Origin: Rhodanobacter sp. FDAARGOS 1247
Lineage (GTDB): Bacteria; Pseudomonadota; Gammaproteobacteria; Xanthomonadales; Rhodanobacteraceae
Direction: 5' to 3'
NCBI RefSeq assembly: GCF_016889805.1
Contig: NZ_CP069535.1
Location: 1,860,001-1,924,000 of the forward strand
DNA length: 64,000 nucleotides
The notes beneath the pieces were generated by a model, which did no database searches, was not told the DNA's origin, and worked only from the letters and a program-made list of their open reading frames with translations. Positions 34,943 through 44,409 of the stretch are shown here, in pieces (within the stretch, counting starts at the first letter, position 1; every line of letters starts with the position of its first letter). Made by a program: the position numbers and the translations under genes.

Positions 34943-35596
34943 CTAGCCGGCGCGGCGAAACGTGAGGTTGATGCGGCATTCGCCCAGCGCTTCGTGATGG
35001 TTCGGCTTCAGTGGCAGCACGCCGTGATGGCGCAACCGCGCCGGGCCGCCCCACACGACCACGTCGCCATGAGCCAGCGGCACCCGCATCGCGGGATCGC
35101 TGCGTTGTTCGCCACCGAACAGGAACACGGCGGGAATGCCCAGCGACACGGAAACGATCGGCTGGCCGAAGTCGCGCTCGTCGCGATCCTGGTGCAGGCT
35201 CAGCCGGGTGCCCGGCTCGTAGCGGTTGATCAGGCAGGCATCCGGCGCGAAACCGGCAAAGCCGGCCTGGGCGGCCGCGCTGGCGGCGAGCTGGCGGAAC
35301 ACGTCGGGCAGCGGCGGCCAGCACTTGCCGCTGTCCGGATCGACCGGATCGTAGCGATAGCCGCGCCGGTCGCTGACCCAGCCCAGCGATCCGGCATTGG
35401 TCATCGCCACCGACATGCGCAAGCCGCCGGGGGTGATCAGGTGGCGGAACGGCGCCTGCGCCACGACCGCATCGATCGCCTGCAGCAGCGGCGCCTCGTC
35501 GCCCAGCGCAAAGCCGCGCAACACCACCGCGCCTGCGCACAAGGACTCGTCGCGCCGCGGCGCCTGAATGCCGGCGAACAGGTCGGTGGTGATCAT
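34943..35596 (-). CDS. alkB: DNA oxidative demethylase AlkB
   Basis: A 2OG/Fe(II) dioxygenase that repairs 1-methyladenine and 3-methylcytosine. The 217-residue product has iron ligands in LHQDRDE (HxD) and RHHGVLPL (distal His), the NRYEPGTRLSLHQD context typical of AlkB, and the 2-oxoglutarate/lesion Arg pair in RINLTFRR. Length equals E. coli AlkB (216). It overlaps the upstream 2OG oxygenase gene by 4 bases, so it belongs to the Ada-regulated operon. Confidence 0.95.
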   Translation of the reverse strand: MITTDLFAGIQAPRRDESLCAGAVVLRGFALGDEAPLLQAIDAVVAQAPFRHLITPGGLRMSVAMTNAGSLGWVSDRRGYRYDPVDPDSGKCWPPLPDVFRQLAASAAAQAGFAGFAPDACLINRYEPGTRLSLHQDRDERDFGQPIVSVSLGIPAVFLFGGEQRSDPAMRVPLAHGDVVVWGGPARLRHHGVLPLKPNHHEALGECRINLTFRRAG

Positions 35597-36327
35597 GTGG
35601 CGTCGTGGAAGATGATGCCCAGCGTGTGGCGATGGCCGCTGCGCAGGCGGCTGACCCCGTGACGCAGGTTCACCCGGTAGCTGCCCCGCGTGCCCTGTAC
35701 CGGGCGCTGGTGCACGGCGAACACCACCGCGTCGCCCTGGCGCAGCGGCACCACGTCGGCGCGCGACTGCATGCGCGGGCGCTGCTCGGTCAGCACGAAT
35801 TCGCCGCCGCTGAAATCCCGTCCCGGCTCGGACAGCAGGATCGCCACCTGCAACGGGAACACGTGCTCGCCGTAGAGATCCTGGTGCAGGCAGTTGTAGT
35901 CACCGGCGCCGTACTGCAACAGCAGCGGCGTGGGCCGCCGCTGGCCGGCGCCGTGGCAGCGCGCGAGAAACGCCGCGTGGGAGTCGGGATAGCGCACGTC
36001 GATTCCCATCGCCGCATTCCAGCGATTGGCGACCGGCGCCAGTCGCGGATAGATCGCGCCGCGCAGGCTGGCCACGGTGTCCGGCAGCGGGTAGGCAAAA
36101 TACTGGTACTCGCCGCGCCCGAAACCGTGCCGCCCCATCACGACACAGCTGCGGAAGATCGCCTCGTCGGCGTAGAGATCGGCGAGGTCACGGCACTCCC
36201 GCGGCGACAGCAGGGCTTCGAGCATCGCAAAGCCCTGCGCGTCGAGGTCGTCCGCGACGTCGGCCCAGTCGAAAACCTGCAGTCGCGCAGCGGCGTCATT
36301 CGTCATCGCGTCGGGCATCGCGTTCAT
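35593..36327 (-). CDS. Second 2OG-Fe(II) oxygenase of the ada operon
   Basis: A 244-residue protein distinct from AlkB. The oxygenase pattern is YNCLHQDLYGEHVFPLQVAI (HxD) with a later Arg/His region GYRVNLRHGVSRLRSGHRHTLGIIFHD. It is translated from ATG 36327, overlapping the ada stop (ATGA), and overlaps alkB by 4 bases, so three reading frames are chained. The context says alkylation repair, but whether it acts on DNA, RNA, protein or a small molecule is not known. A long upstream extension of the frame lies antisense within ada and is rejected. Confidence 0.85.
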   Translation of the reverse strand: MNAMPDAMTNDAAARLQVFDWADVADDLDAQGFAMLEALLSPRECRDLADLYADEAIFRSCVVMGRHGFGRGEYQYFAYPLPDTVASLRGAIYPRLAPVANRWNAAMGIDVRYPDSHAAFLARCHGAGQRRPTPLLLQYGAGDYNCLHQDLYGEHVFPLQVAILLSEPGRDFSGGEFVLTEQRPRMQSRADVVPLRQGDAVVFAVHQRPVQGTRGSYRVNLRHGVSRLRSGHRHTLGIIFHDAT

Positions 36328-37403
36328 GCCTTGGCCTCGCGGGCGAGCAGGGCGCGCTTGCGTTCCACGCCCCAGCGATAGCCGGACAGGCCGCCGTCGT
36401 TGCGCACCACGCGATGGCAGGGGATCGCCACCGCCAGCATGTTCGCCGCGCAGGCGCCGGCCACCGCCCGCACCGCCTTGGGCGAACCGATGCGCTGGGC
36501 GATCTCGCTGTAACTGACGGTCGCGCCGGCCGGAATGTCGCGCAGCGCCCGCCAGACCCGCTGCTGGAACGCGGTGCCGCGCACGTCCAGTGGCAGGTCG
36601 AGGCCGAGCGCCGGCGCCTCGACGAAACCGACCACCGTCGCCACCAGCTGCTCGAAGGCGCGATCGCCACCGATCAGGTTCGCCCTGGGGAAGCGGTCCT
36701 GCAGGTCGCGGGCCAGGGTGTCCGGGTCGTCGCCGAACAGGATCGCGCAGACCCCGCGCTGGCTCTGCGCGACCAGGATGGCGCCCAGCGAACACTCGCC
36801 GATCGCGAAGCGGATGTCGTGGTCGACGCCGCCGGCGCGGTAGCTGGACGGCGTCATGCCGAGCAGCTGGTTCGAGCTTTCGTAGAAACGGCTGCTGGCG
36901 TTGTAGCCGGCGTCGAAGATCGCCTCGGTCACGCTGCTGCCGCGACCGAGTTCGCTGCGCACCCTGCTGGCGCGGTGTGCCGCGGCATATTGCTTCGGGG
37001 TCACCCCGGCGATGGCCTTGAAGATGCGGTGGAAATGGAACGGGCTCAGGCCGGTCGGTTTCGCCAGTTGCTCCAGCGTGGGCGCGGTCTCCGCGTTCTC
37101 GATCAGGCGGCAGGCCGCGGTGACCATGGCTGCGTGCTGCTCCTGCAGCGACAACTGGTCCGGCTTGCAGCGCTTGCACGGGCGAAAGCCGGCACGCTCC
37201 GCCGCCGCGGCCGAATCGTGGAACGCCACGTTCTCGGGCCGGGCCGGGCGGGCTGCGCAGGAAGGACGGCAGTACACGCCGGTGGTCCTGACCGAATAGA
37301 AGAAGCTGCCGTCGGCGCCCGCATCGCGCGCCTGCAGCGCGGCCCAGCGGGGGTCGCTCAGGGTGGCGGCGGCCTGTTCGGCGATTTTGTCGGCGGTTTT
37401 CAT
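36324..37403 (-). CDS. ada: Adaptive-response regulator and O6-methylguanine-DNA methyltransferase Ada
   Basis: Bifunctional activator and suicide repair enzyme. The 359-residue product has the N-terminal Ada zinc domain with the sensor cysteines (C45 and C49 in YCRPSC, then PCKRC), an AraC-type helix-turn-helix pair (about residues 90-185), and the methyltransferase domain with PCHRV (C329). E. coli Ada is 354 residues. It leads the operon ada-2OG oxygenase-alkB-alkA, which methylated Ada should induce. A GATAAT box (minus strand, 37420-37425) lies close upstream; I cannot identify a clear Ada box. Confidence 0.96.
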   Translation of the reverse strand: MKTADKIAEQAAATLSDPRWAALQARDAGADGSFFYSVRTTGVYCRPSCAARPARPENVAFHDSAAAAERAGFRPCKRCKPDQLSLQEQHAAMVTAACRLIENAETAPTLEQLAKPTGLSPFHFHRIFKAIAGVTPKQYAAAHRASRVRSELGRGSSVTEAIFDAGYNASSRFYESSNQLLGMTPSSYRAGGVDHDIRFAIGECSLGAILVAQSQRGVCAILFGDDPDTLARDLQDRFPRANLIGGDRAFEQLVATVVGFVEAPALGLDLPLDVRGTAFQQRVWRALRDIPAGATVSYSEIAQRIGSPKAVRAVAGACAANMLAVAIPCHRVVRNDGGLSGYRWGVERKRALLAREAKA

Positions 37404-37666
37404 GGGTGTGCTCCCGAAGATTATCTCGTGCAGCCAATCTACGGGGCGGTGGCCGTGGCGGCACTCCGGGTCTTGCGGTCGAATTCGTGCCGTTCATCGT
37501 GATGGGCATGCAAGACACTGGCGCCTGCATGGGAGATATCAAGTGCCGATGGCTGCGCGTGTGCGGGAAGTCGCGATTTACCGGCAGCGCGATCGCGTAT
37601 ACCTTCACCGGGCGCCGCCGTGGCAGATCGCCAGCGGCGCCACTGTTCATCGCCAGAGGCCTGCGC

Positions 37667-40456
37667 ATGACGAAACAGAGGACGCGACCGGGCAGGGATG
37701 TCCCGCCAACCACGGCGTTCCCGAGACGATGCGCGTGTGTAGCCGTTCTGATCGTGTCGCTATGGGCCGGCGGCGCGGCCGCGGCAACGCAGACGCTCGC
37801 CAGCGGCTGGCGCTTCCGCCTCGATCCGCATTCGCCCGCCACGCAGACCCACCCGGAAGCGGCGGGCTGGCGCGCTGCTCGTGTGCCGGGCAGCGTGCAG
37901 ACCGACCTGCTGGCGGCGGGCGTGATCGCCGATCCGTTCCAGCGCGACAACGAGGCGGCGTTGCAGTGGATCGGCCTGGCCGACTGGCAGTACCGGTTGC
38001 CACTGGCGATCGATGCGGCGACCTTGCGGCATGGCCACGTCGATCTGGTCTTCGACGGCCTGGACACGTTCGCCGACGTCTCGCTCAACGGCCAGCCGCT
38101 GCTGGCCGCGGACAACATGTTCCGGCGCTGGCGCGTGCCGGTGAAGGACGTGCTGCACGCGGGCAGCAATACGCTGCAGGTCACGTTGCATTCGCCGATC
38201 GCCCGGATGCAGCCCTGGCTGCTGAAACAGCCCCACGCCTTGCCGGGCGAATTCGATTCCGCGTTCGGCGACGAGCCGAAAGGCCGGCAGACATCCAACT
38301 ACGTGCGCAAGGCGAACTACCAGTACGGCTGGGACTGGGGTCCACGCTACGTCACCGAGGGCATCTGGCAGCCGGTGCACCTGGAAAGCTGGGACGAACC
38401 GCGGCTGGCGGATTTCCATATCGCCCAGCAGCACGTCGATGCGCAGGTCGCGCAATTGCTGGCGCAGTTCGATCTTCGTGCCGACCATGCCGGCAAGGCC
38501 GGGCTGCGGGTGACGTGGACGGCGCCGGACGGCAGCCAGCGCAGCACGACCCTGGAGACCTCGCTGACTGTCGGCGACAACCATGTCGAGCTGCCGTTGC
38601 GCATCGAACATCCGCAGCGCTGGTGGCCGGTCGGCTACGGCGAGCCGAACCTGTATCGCTTCCATGCCGAAGTGGTGGTGGCCGGCAAGGTCATCGCCAG
38701 CGCCGAGCGCGATACCGGGCTGCGCAGCGTGGAGCTGCGGCGGCAGCGCGATCGCTGGGGTCGCAGCTTCGCCTTCGTGATCAATGGCGTGCCGATCTTC
38801 GCCAAGGGCGCCAACCTGATCCCGCTGGACAGCTTCCCCGAACGCGTCACCGGGGCGCGCCTGCAACAGACCCTGCAGTCCGCCCGCGACGCCAACATGA
38901 ACATGCTGCGCGTGTGGGGCGGTGGCTATTACCAGAGCGATGCGTTCTACGCGCTGGCGGACCGGCTCGGCCTGATGATCTGGCAGGACTTCATGTTCGG
39001 CGGCGCGATCCCGCCGTACGACGCGGCGTTCCGCGAGAACACGAGGATCGAGGCCACCGAACAGGTCATCCGCCTGCGCGATCACCCGAGCATCGTGCTG
39101 TGGTGCGGCAACAACGAGGTGCAGACCGGTTGGGAGTCCTGGCCCGACCGCAAGAAGTTCGCCGAGGCCATCGGACCGGCCGAGCGGGCGCGCGTCGAGC
39201 AAGGCATGCGCACCCTGTTCGGTGAAACCCTGCGCGACGTGGTGCAGCGCCATGCGCCGGACGTGCCGTACTGGGCCAGCTCGCCGAGCACGGATTTCGA
39301 CGGGCCGGCCAACGTGCCGGACGACGGCGACATGCACGTGTGGGATGTCTGGGCGGGCTCCGCCCCGATCGAGGACTACCTGAAGACCACGCCGCGATTC
39401 CAGTCCGAATACGGCCTGCAATCGTTCCCTGCGCTGGCCACCCTGCGCAGCTTCGCCGCCCCGTCCGACCTGTCGCCGGAGTCGCCGGTGATGCGCGCGC
39501 ACCAGAAATTCGACGGCGGCAACGGCAACCGGCGCCTGCTGTTCTACATCCGCAAGTATTACGGCGAGCCGAAGGATTTCGCGTCCTTCGTCTACCTCAG
39601 CCAGGTGATGCAGGCCGAGGGCATCGAGCTGGCCGCCGACCATCTGCGCAGCGCGCGGCCGCAAAGCATGGGTTCGCTGTACTGGCAGCTCAACGACGTG
39701 TGGCCCGGCGCCTCGTGGTCCAGCGTCGACTATTTCGGACGCTGGAAGGCGCTGCAGTTCCACGCCCGCCGTTTCTACGCGCCGTTGCGGGTGGTGCCGA
39801 TCCGTCGCGGCGGACGTACCGAGGTGTTCCTGGTGTCCGACCGCACCGCGCCGCTGGACGCCCGGCTGCGCCTGCGCGTGATGGACATGGATGGGCAGCT
39901 GCTGCACGAGCGCCTCGACCAGGTGCATGTGCCTGCGCTGGCCAGTACCCGCCTCGCCGAGTTGGCCGATGCGGCGCTGCTGCAAGGTGCCGATCCGCAT
40001 CGCAGCTTCGCCGTGTTCGAGCTGATCGTGCAGGGCAGGGCGGTGTCGCGACATCTGCTGTATTTCGATCGCGCGTCGACCCTGCAATTGCCGCCCCCGG
40101 AGTTGCAGGCGGAGCTCCGCGACAGCGGCCATGGCGTGGTATTGAAGCTGCACGCGAAACATCTGGCGCGCGCCGTATGGATCGACTTCGGCGACCTGGA
40201 TGCCCGGGTATCGGACAACGCCCTCGACCTGCTGCCCGGCGAAAGCATCGAGCTGCAGGTCAGCAGCCCGGACGGTCTCGCCTCGTTGCAAGCGGCGTTG
40301 CAGGTGCGCTCACTGGTCGAGGCCACCGTGGGTCAAGGCGTGGCCCGCGACGGAGGCTGCGGCGTTTCTCCGGGGAAATGCGTTAATCCCGCGCAAGCCG
40401 GGATTCGTGTAAGGCTTGCGAAACCGCAACCTGGATTTCCACCTTCGCGGGAATGA
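37667..40456 (+). CDS. Exported GH2 beta-mannosidase
   Basis: Hydrolyses terminal beta-mannosides, such as the core mannose of N-glycans. The 929-residue product has a cleavable signal (residues 1-40, ending GGAAAA), a GH2 sugar-binding domain, an immunoglobulin-like domain and the catalytic barrel. The acid/base is probably E484 (WCGNNEVQTGW) and the nucleophile E581 (QSEYGLQSF). It opens a row with GH125 and GH92 enzymes. The last 28 or so residues are read from a REP-like repeat and the stop codon lies inside that repeat, so the native end has probably been replaced. ATG 37667 fits the signal peptide. Confidence 0.92.
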   Translation: MTKQRTRPGRDVPPTTAFPRRCACVAVLIVSLWAGGAAAATQTLASGWRFRLDPHSPATQTHPEAAGWRAARVPGSVQTDLLAAGVIADPFQRDNEAALQWIGLADWQYRLPLAIDAATLRHGHVDLVFDGLDTFADVSLNGQPLLAADNMFRRWRVPVKDVLHAGSNTLQVTLHSPIARMQPWLLKQPHALPGEFDSAFGDEPKGRQTSNYVRKANYQYGWDWGPRYVTEGIWQPVHLESWDEPRLADFHIAQQHVDAQVAQLLAQFDLRADHAGKAGLRVTWTAPDGSQRSTTLETSLTVGDNHVELPLRIEHPQRWWPVGYGEPNLYRFHAEVVVAGKVIASAERDTGLRSVELRRQRDRWGRSFAFVINGVPIFAKGANLIPLDSFPERVTGARLQQTLQSARDANMNMLRVWGGGYYQSDAFYALADRLGLMIWQDFMFGGAIPPYDAAFRENTRIEATEQVIRLRDHPSIVLWCGNNEVQTGWESWPDRKKFAEAIGPAERARVEQGMRTLFGETLRDVVQRHAPDVPYWASSPSTDFDGPANVPDDGDMHVWDVWAGSAPIEDYLKTTPRFQSEYGLQSFPALATLRSFAAPSDLSPESPVMRAHQKFDGGNGNRRLLFYIRKYYGEPKDFASFVYLSQVMQAEGIELAADHLRSARPQSMGSLYWQLNDVWPGASWSSVDYFGRWKALQFHARRFYAPLRVVPIRRGGRTEVFLVSDRTAPLDARLRLRVMDMDGQLLHERLDQVHVPALASTRLAELADAALLQGADPHRSFAVFELIVQGRAVSRHLLYFDRASTLQLPPPELQAELRDSGHGVVLKLHAKHLARAVWIDFGDLDARVSDNALDLLPGESIELQVSSPDGLASLQAALQVRSLVEATVGQGVARDGGCGVSPGKCVNPAQAGIRVRLAKPQPGFPPSRE

Positions 40457-40458
40457 CG
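40385..40458. repeat. REP-like palindromic element at the 3' end of the mannosidase gene
   Basis: AATCCC (40385-40390) and GGGATT form a local inverted repeat at the left. The right end holds CCTTCGCGGGAATGACGG, which can pair imperfectly with the left CCCGCGCAAG. The ending TTCGCGGGAATGACG is characteristic of intergenic repeats in Xanthomonadales genomes. It overlaps the final codons of the beta-mannosidase. Confidence 0.55.
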
Positions 40459-40492
40459 GGCAAGCGGGTCATTCGAGGGCCTTCATCGAATC

Positions 40493-41932
40493 ATGAATAC
40501 ATCTCGCCGTTCCCTGTTGAAGTTGATGGCCGGCGCTGCCGGTGGCGCCATGCTCGGCGGCATCCCGCTGGTACACGCCGCATCGCGCTTTCCCAGCCAT
40601 CGCCCGCCCCCGGGCAAGCGCAAGTTCACCAGCGCAGCCGTCGAAGCGCTGATCGCCCGCACCCGGGCGAAGATCGGCGATCCCGAACTCGCCTGGCTGT
40701 TCGAGAACTGCTACCCGAACACGCTGGATACCACGGTGCAGCTGGGCAGCCTGGGTGGCAAGCCCGATACCTTCATCGTCACCGGCGACATCGATGCGAT
40801 GTGGCTGCGCGATTCCTCGGCGCAGGTGTGGCCGTACGTGTCGCTGGCTGCGCACGACGAAGCGCTGCGCCGGCTGTTCCGCGGCCTGATCCACCGCCAC
40901 GCGCGGTGCATCTCGATCGACCCGTACGCCAACGCGTTCCTGCCCGATCCGCGGGCGAATGCGCCACTGTCGTGGGCGCAGCAGGACCTTACCGACATGC
41001 GCCCGGGCGTGGCCGAGCGCAAATGGGAGATCGATTCGCTGTGCTATCCGATCCGCCTGGCGCATGCGTACTGGCAGGCTACCGGCGATCGCCAGCCGTT
41101 CGACGACGACTGGCGCACCGCGATGCATGCCGTGCTGGCGACGTTCCGCCAACAGCAGCGCAGGCACGGCCCCGGTCCGTACCATTTCCAGCGGCCATCG
41201 GCCAACCCGACCGATACCCAGTTCCTCGGCGGCTACGGCCAGCCGACCCGTGCGGTCGGGCTGATCCATGCGATGTTCCGGCCATCGGACGACGCCTGCG
41301 TGTATCCGCTGTTCATCCCCGGCAACCTGTTCGCGGTGAGTTCGCTGCGCCAACTGGCGCAGCTGTCCATCGCGCTGCACGACGACCGCGCCTTTGCCGG
41401 CGAATGCACCGCGCTGGCCGATGAGGTGGAACAGGCGCTGCAGAAGTTCGGCGTGATGCGCGATGGGCAAGGCAACGAGATCTGGGCGTACGAAGTCGAC
41501 GGCTACGGCAACCAGCTGTTCATGGACGATGCCAATGCACCGGGGCTGTCGAGCCTGGCCTACCTCGGCTGCTGCCCCGGCGACGACGCGCGCTACCGGC
41601 GCAGTCGCGCACTGGCCTGGAGCCCGCGCAATCCGTATTTTTTCCAGGGCCGCGCGGCGCAGGGCATCGGCGGTCCGCACCAGGGCTTGCGCATGATCTG
41701 GCCGATGTCGATCATCATGCGGGGCCTGAGCAGCGACGACGACGGCGAGATCCGCCAGTGCCTGCGCTGGCTGAAAACCACCCACGCCGGCACCGGCTTC
41801 ATGCACGAGGCCTTCGATCAGGATGATCCGGCACATTTCACCCGCGCGTGGTTCGCCTGGGCCAACACCCTGTTCGGCGAACTGATCGTGCAAGTGGCGG
41901 CGCAGCGACCCGAATTGCTGCGGCACGCATGA
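40493..41932 (+). CDS. GH125 exo-alpha-1,6-mannosidase
   Basis: A metal-independent exo-alpha-1,6-mannosidase family (formerly DUF1237). The 479-residue product has a Tat signal (RRSLLKLMAG at residues 5-14, then a hydrophobic core ending VHAAS), so it is exported folded. Family marks include TGDIDAMWLRDSSAQVWPY, WEIDSLCYPIRL (about residues 178-189) and FMHEAFDQDDP with the likely base E439. It lies between GH2 and GH92 genes, all on the plus strand and 28-36 bases apart, and would act on alpha-1,6 branches. Confidence 0.93.
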   Translation: MNTSRRSLLKLMAGAAGGAMLGGIPLVHAASRFPSHRPPPGKRKFTSAAVEALIARTRAKIGDPELAWLFENCYPNTLDTTVQLGSLGGKPDTFIVTGDIDAMWLRDSSAQVWPYVSLAAHDEALRRLFRGLIHRHARCISIDPYANAFLPDPRANAPLSWAQQDLTDMRPGVAERKWEIDSLCYPIRLAHAYWQATGDRQPFDDDWRTAMHAVLATFRQQQRRHGPGPYHFQRPSANPTDTQFLGGYGQPTRAVGLIHAMFRPSDDACVYPLFIPGNLFAVSSLRQLAQLSIALHDDRAFAGECTALADEVEQALQKFGVMRDGQGNEIWAYEVDGYGNQLFMDDANAPGLSSLAYLGCCPGDDARYRRSRALAWSPRNPYFFQGRAAQGIGGPHQGLRMIWPMSIIMRGLSSDDDGEIRQCLRWLKTTHAGTGFMHEAFDQDDPAHFTRAWFAWANTLFGELIVQVAAQRPELLRHA

Positions 41933-41960
41933 ACCCCGAACACGCAACGGAGAACGCATC

Positions 41961-44393
41961 ATGGTGACACGCAGACGTTTCCTGCAGGGCGCAGCCGCCC
42001 TGGGCCTGCTCGGCAGCCGGCTCGAACCGCTGGCGGCGTTCGCGGCACCGCGCAACGGCCAGGCGATGTCGCCCGCGCCCGAGCCCGACGGTTTCGCCCG
42101 CCACGTGAATGTCTTCATCGGCACCGGCGGCCACGGCCACGTCTATCCCGGCGCCACCTTGCCGTTCGGCATGGTGCAGTTGAGCCCGGACACCAACGAC
42201 GCCGGCTGGGATGCCTGCTCGGGCTACCACCAGGGCGACGGTTCGATCATGGGTTTCTCGCACACGCACCTGAGCGGCACCGGCGCCAGCGACATGCTCG
42301 ACGTGCTGGTGATGCCGGCACAGGGACCGGTGCTGCTGCAACCGGGCGGGCGTGGATTGCCGGACCTGAACTACCGTTCGCGCCACGACGGCGCCGATGT
42401 CGGCGAGCGTATTTCGCCCGATGCGATGGCGCAGCCCGGCCCGGGCTACCGCTCGACGTACGATCAGGAACAGGCGCAGCCGGGCTACTACCGGGTGCAC
42501 CTGAAGAACCACGACGTCCTCGCCGAGCTCACGGCGACCCTGCGCACCGGACTGCATCGCTACACCTTCCACGGCGACGGCAGCGGCCACCTGCTGGTCG
42601 ATCTCGCGCACGGCTACCACGACGATGCCGCGGTACCGAGCAAGGTCAGCGATGCGCGGCTGAAGCTGGTCGGCAACGACACCCTGGTCGGCGAGCGCCG
42701 CGTGCATCAGTGGGCCGGCGGCCGGCACATCTATTTCGCGATGAAGCTGTCGCGCCCGATCACGCAGGCCACGTTGTACAACGAAGATGCCGCCCTGCCG
42801 GCCGGCGCCGGCGAAACGCAGGGTCGACACCTGAAGGCGGCGCTGCACTTCGACAACATCGCCAGCGCGCCGCTGCTGGTCAAGGTCGGCATCTCCGGCG
42901 TCGACGTGGCCGGCGCGCTGCGCAACCTCGACGCGGAAGTGCCCGGCTGGGACTTCGAACAGGTCCGCAGGACAGCGGCTGCAACGTGGGAGCGCGAGCT
43001 GGGCCGCATCCGCATCGACACGGTGTCCGAAGACACGCGCAGCATCTTCTACACCTCGCTGTACCACACCATGCTGGCGCCAACCCTGTTCAGCGATGTC
43101 GATGGCCGCTACCGGGGCATGGACCTGGCTGTGCACCAGCTGCCGCCGGGCGCGAACAACTACAGCACCTATTCGCTGTGGGACACCTACCGGGCGCAGC
43201 ATCCGCTGCTGACGCTGTACCAGCCCGATCGCGTGCCCGACCTGGTCAACGGCCTGGTGCGGATGGCCGGCGAAAGCCCTGACGGCCCGCCGGTGTGGCC
43301 GCTGCAGGGCGTGGAAACCGGTTGCATGATCGGCTACCACTCCGCCGCGGTGGTGGCCGAGGCGCATGCGAAAGGCTTCACCGGCATCGACTACGCCGCG
43401 GCCTGGCCGCTGTTTCGCCGGCGAGCGATGGACGACGACTACCGCGGCCTGCCGTACTACCGCAAGCTCGGCTACATCCCCAGTGACAAGGAAGGCGAGG
43501 CGGTCAGCAAGACGCTCGAATACGCCTACGACGACTGGGCCGTGGCCCGGCTGGCCGATGCCGCCGGCGCGCATGACGAAGCCACCCGGCTGCGCGAACG
43601 CTCGCGCAACTACCGGCACGTGTTCGACCGCCAGTCGGGTTTCGTGCGGCCACGCGCGAAGGATGGCCACTGGCTGGAACCGTTCGATCCGCGCGGCATG
43701 GGCCACTCGAGGAAATGGCGTGACTTCACCGAATCGAACGCGTGGCAGGCGACCTTCCTCAACCAGCACGACCTGTACGAATACATGAAACTGTTCGGCG
43801 GCGAGCAGGCGTTCGAACGCAAGCTGGATGAACTGTTCAACACCAGTTCGGCGCTGCCGGCCGATGCGCCGCCGGACATCGCCGGCATGGTCGGCCAGTA
43901 CGCGCACGGCAATGAACCCAGCCATCACGTGGCCTACCTGTACGCGTACACCGGTGCGCACCACAAGACCCAGGCACGCGTGCGCAAGCTGCTGGAAAGC
44001 ATGTACGAGGCGCAGCCCGACGGCCTCGCCGGCAACGAGGACTGCGGCCAGACCAGCGCCTGGTACGTGCTCGGCGCGCTGGGTCTGTACGCGGTCGATC
44101 CGGTCAGCGCCAACTACGTGTTCGGCAGCCCGCTGGTCGATCGCGCGGAGATCGAGCTGGCCGACCGGCGCAGGCTGATGGTGCTGGCCCCGGGCAACGG
44201 ACCGGACAGTCCGTACATCCAGTCGGTCAGCTGGAACGGCCAGCCATGGAGCCGCAGCTGGATCAGCCACGCCGAGCTGGCCGCTGGCGGCACGCTGGAA
44301 TTCCGGATGGGCAGTACGCCGAACCCGGAGTTCGGCGCGGCGCCGGCGGACCGGCCGCCGTCATTCGGCGAGGCCGCCGGCAGGAAGGCCTGA
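41961..44393 (+). CDS. GH92 alpha-mannosidase
   Basis: Calcium-dependent exo-alpha-mannosidase, usually alpha-1,2. The 810-residue product has a Tat signal (TRRRFLQGAA at residues 3-12). Family signatures include VNVFIGTGGHGHVYPGATLPFGMVQLSPDT, FSHTHLSGTG, HGNEPSHHVAYLY (catalytic Glu about 652) and GNEDCGQTSAWYVLGALG. Together with GH125 and GH2 it would strip high-mannose glycans from the non-reducing end in the periplasm. No TonB receptor, ROK kinase or sugar transporter is next to the cluster. Confidence 0.94.
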   Translation: MVTRRRFLQGAAALGLLGSRLEPLAAFAAPRNGQAMSPAPEPDGFARHVNVFIGTGGHGHVYPGATLPFGMVQLSPDTNDAGWDACSGYHQGDGSIMGFSHTHLSGTGASDMLDVLVMPAQGPVLLQPGGRGLPDLNYRSRHDGADVGERISPDAMAQPGPGYRSTYDQEQAQPGYYRVHLKNHDVLAELTATLRTGLHRYTFHGDGSGHLLVDLAHGYHDDAAVPSKVSDARLKLVGNDTLVGERRVHQWAGGRHIYFAMKLSRPITQATLYNEDAALPAGAGETQGRHLKAALHFDNIASAPLLVKVGISGVDVAGALRNLDAEVPGWDFEQVRRTAAATWERELGRIRIDTVSEDTRSIFYTSLYHTMLAPTLFSDVDGRYRGMDLAVHQLPPGANNYSTYSLWDTYRAQHPLLTLYQPDRVPDLVNGLVRMAGESPDGPPVWPLQGVETGCMIGYHSAAVVAEAHAKGFTGIDYAAAWPLFRRRAMDDDYRGLPYYRKLGYIPSDKEGEAVSKTLEYAYDDWAVARLADAAGAHDEATRLRERSRNYRHVFDRQSGFVRPRAKDGHWLEPFDPRGMGHSRKWRDFTESNAWQATFLNQHDLYEYMKLFGGEQAFERKLDELFNTSSALPADAPPDIAGMVGQYAHGNEPSHHVAYLYAYTGAHHKTQARVRKLLESMYEAQPDGLAGNEDCGQTSAWYVLGALGLYAVDPVSANYVFGSPLVDRAEIELADRRRLMVLAPGNGPDSPYIQSVSWNGQPWSRSWISHAELAAGGTLEFRMGSTPNPEFGAAPADRPPSFGEAAGRKA

Positions 44394-44409
44394 CGACGAC
44401 GGCGAGGGC

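Noticed and set aside
36328..38298. Upstream extension of the 2OG oxygenase frame of the ada operon
   Set aside because: It lies in another frame over ada and over the mannosidase start. The ATG at 36327 with a 4-base overlap to ada explains the gene.
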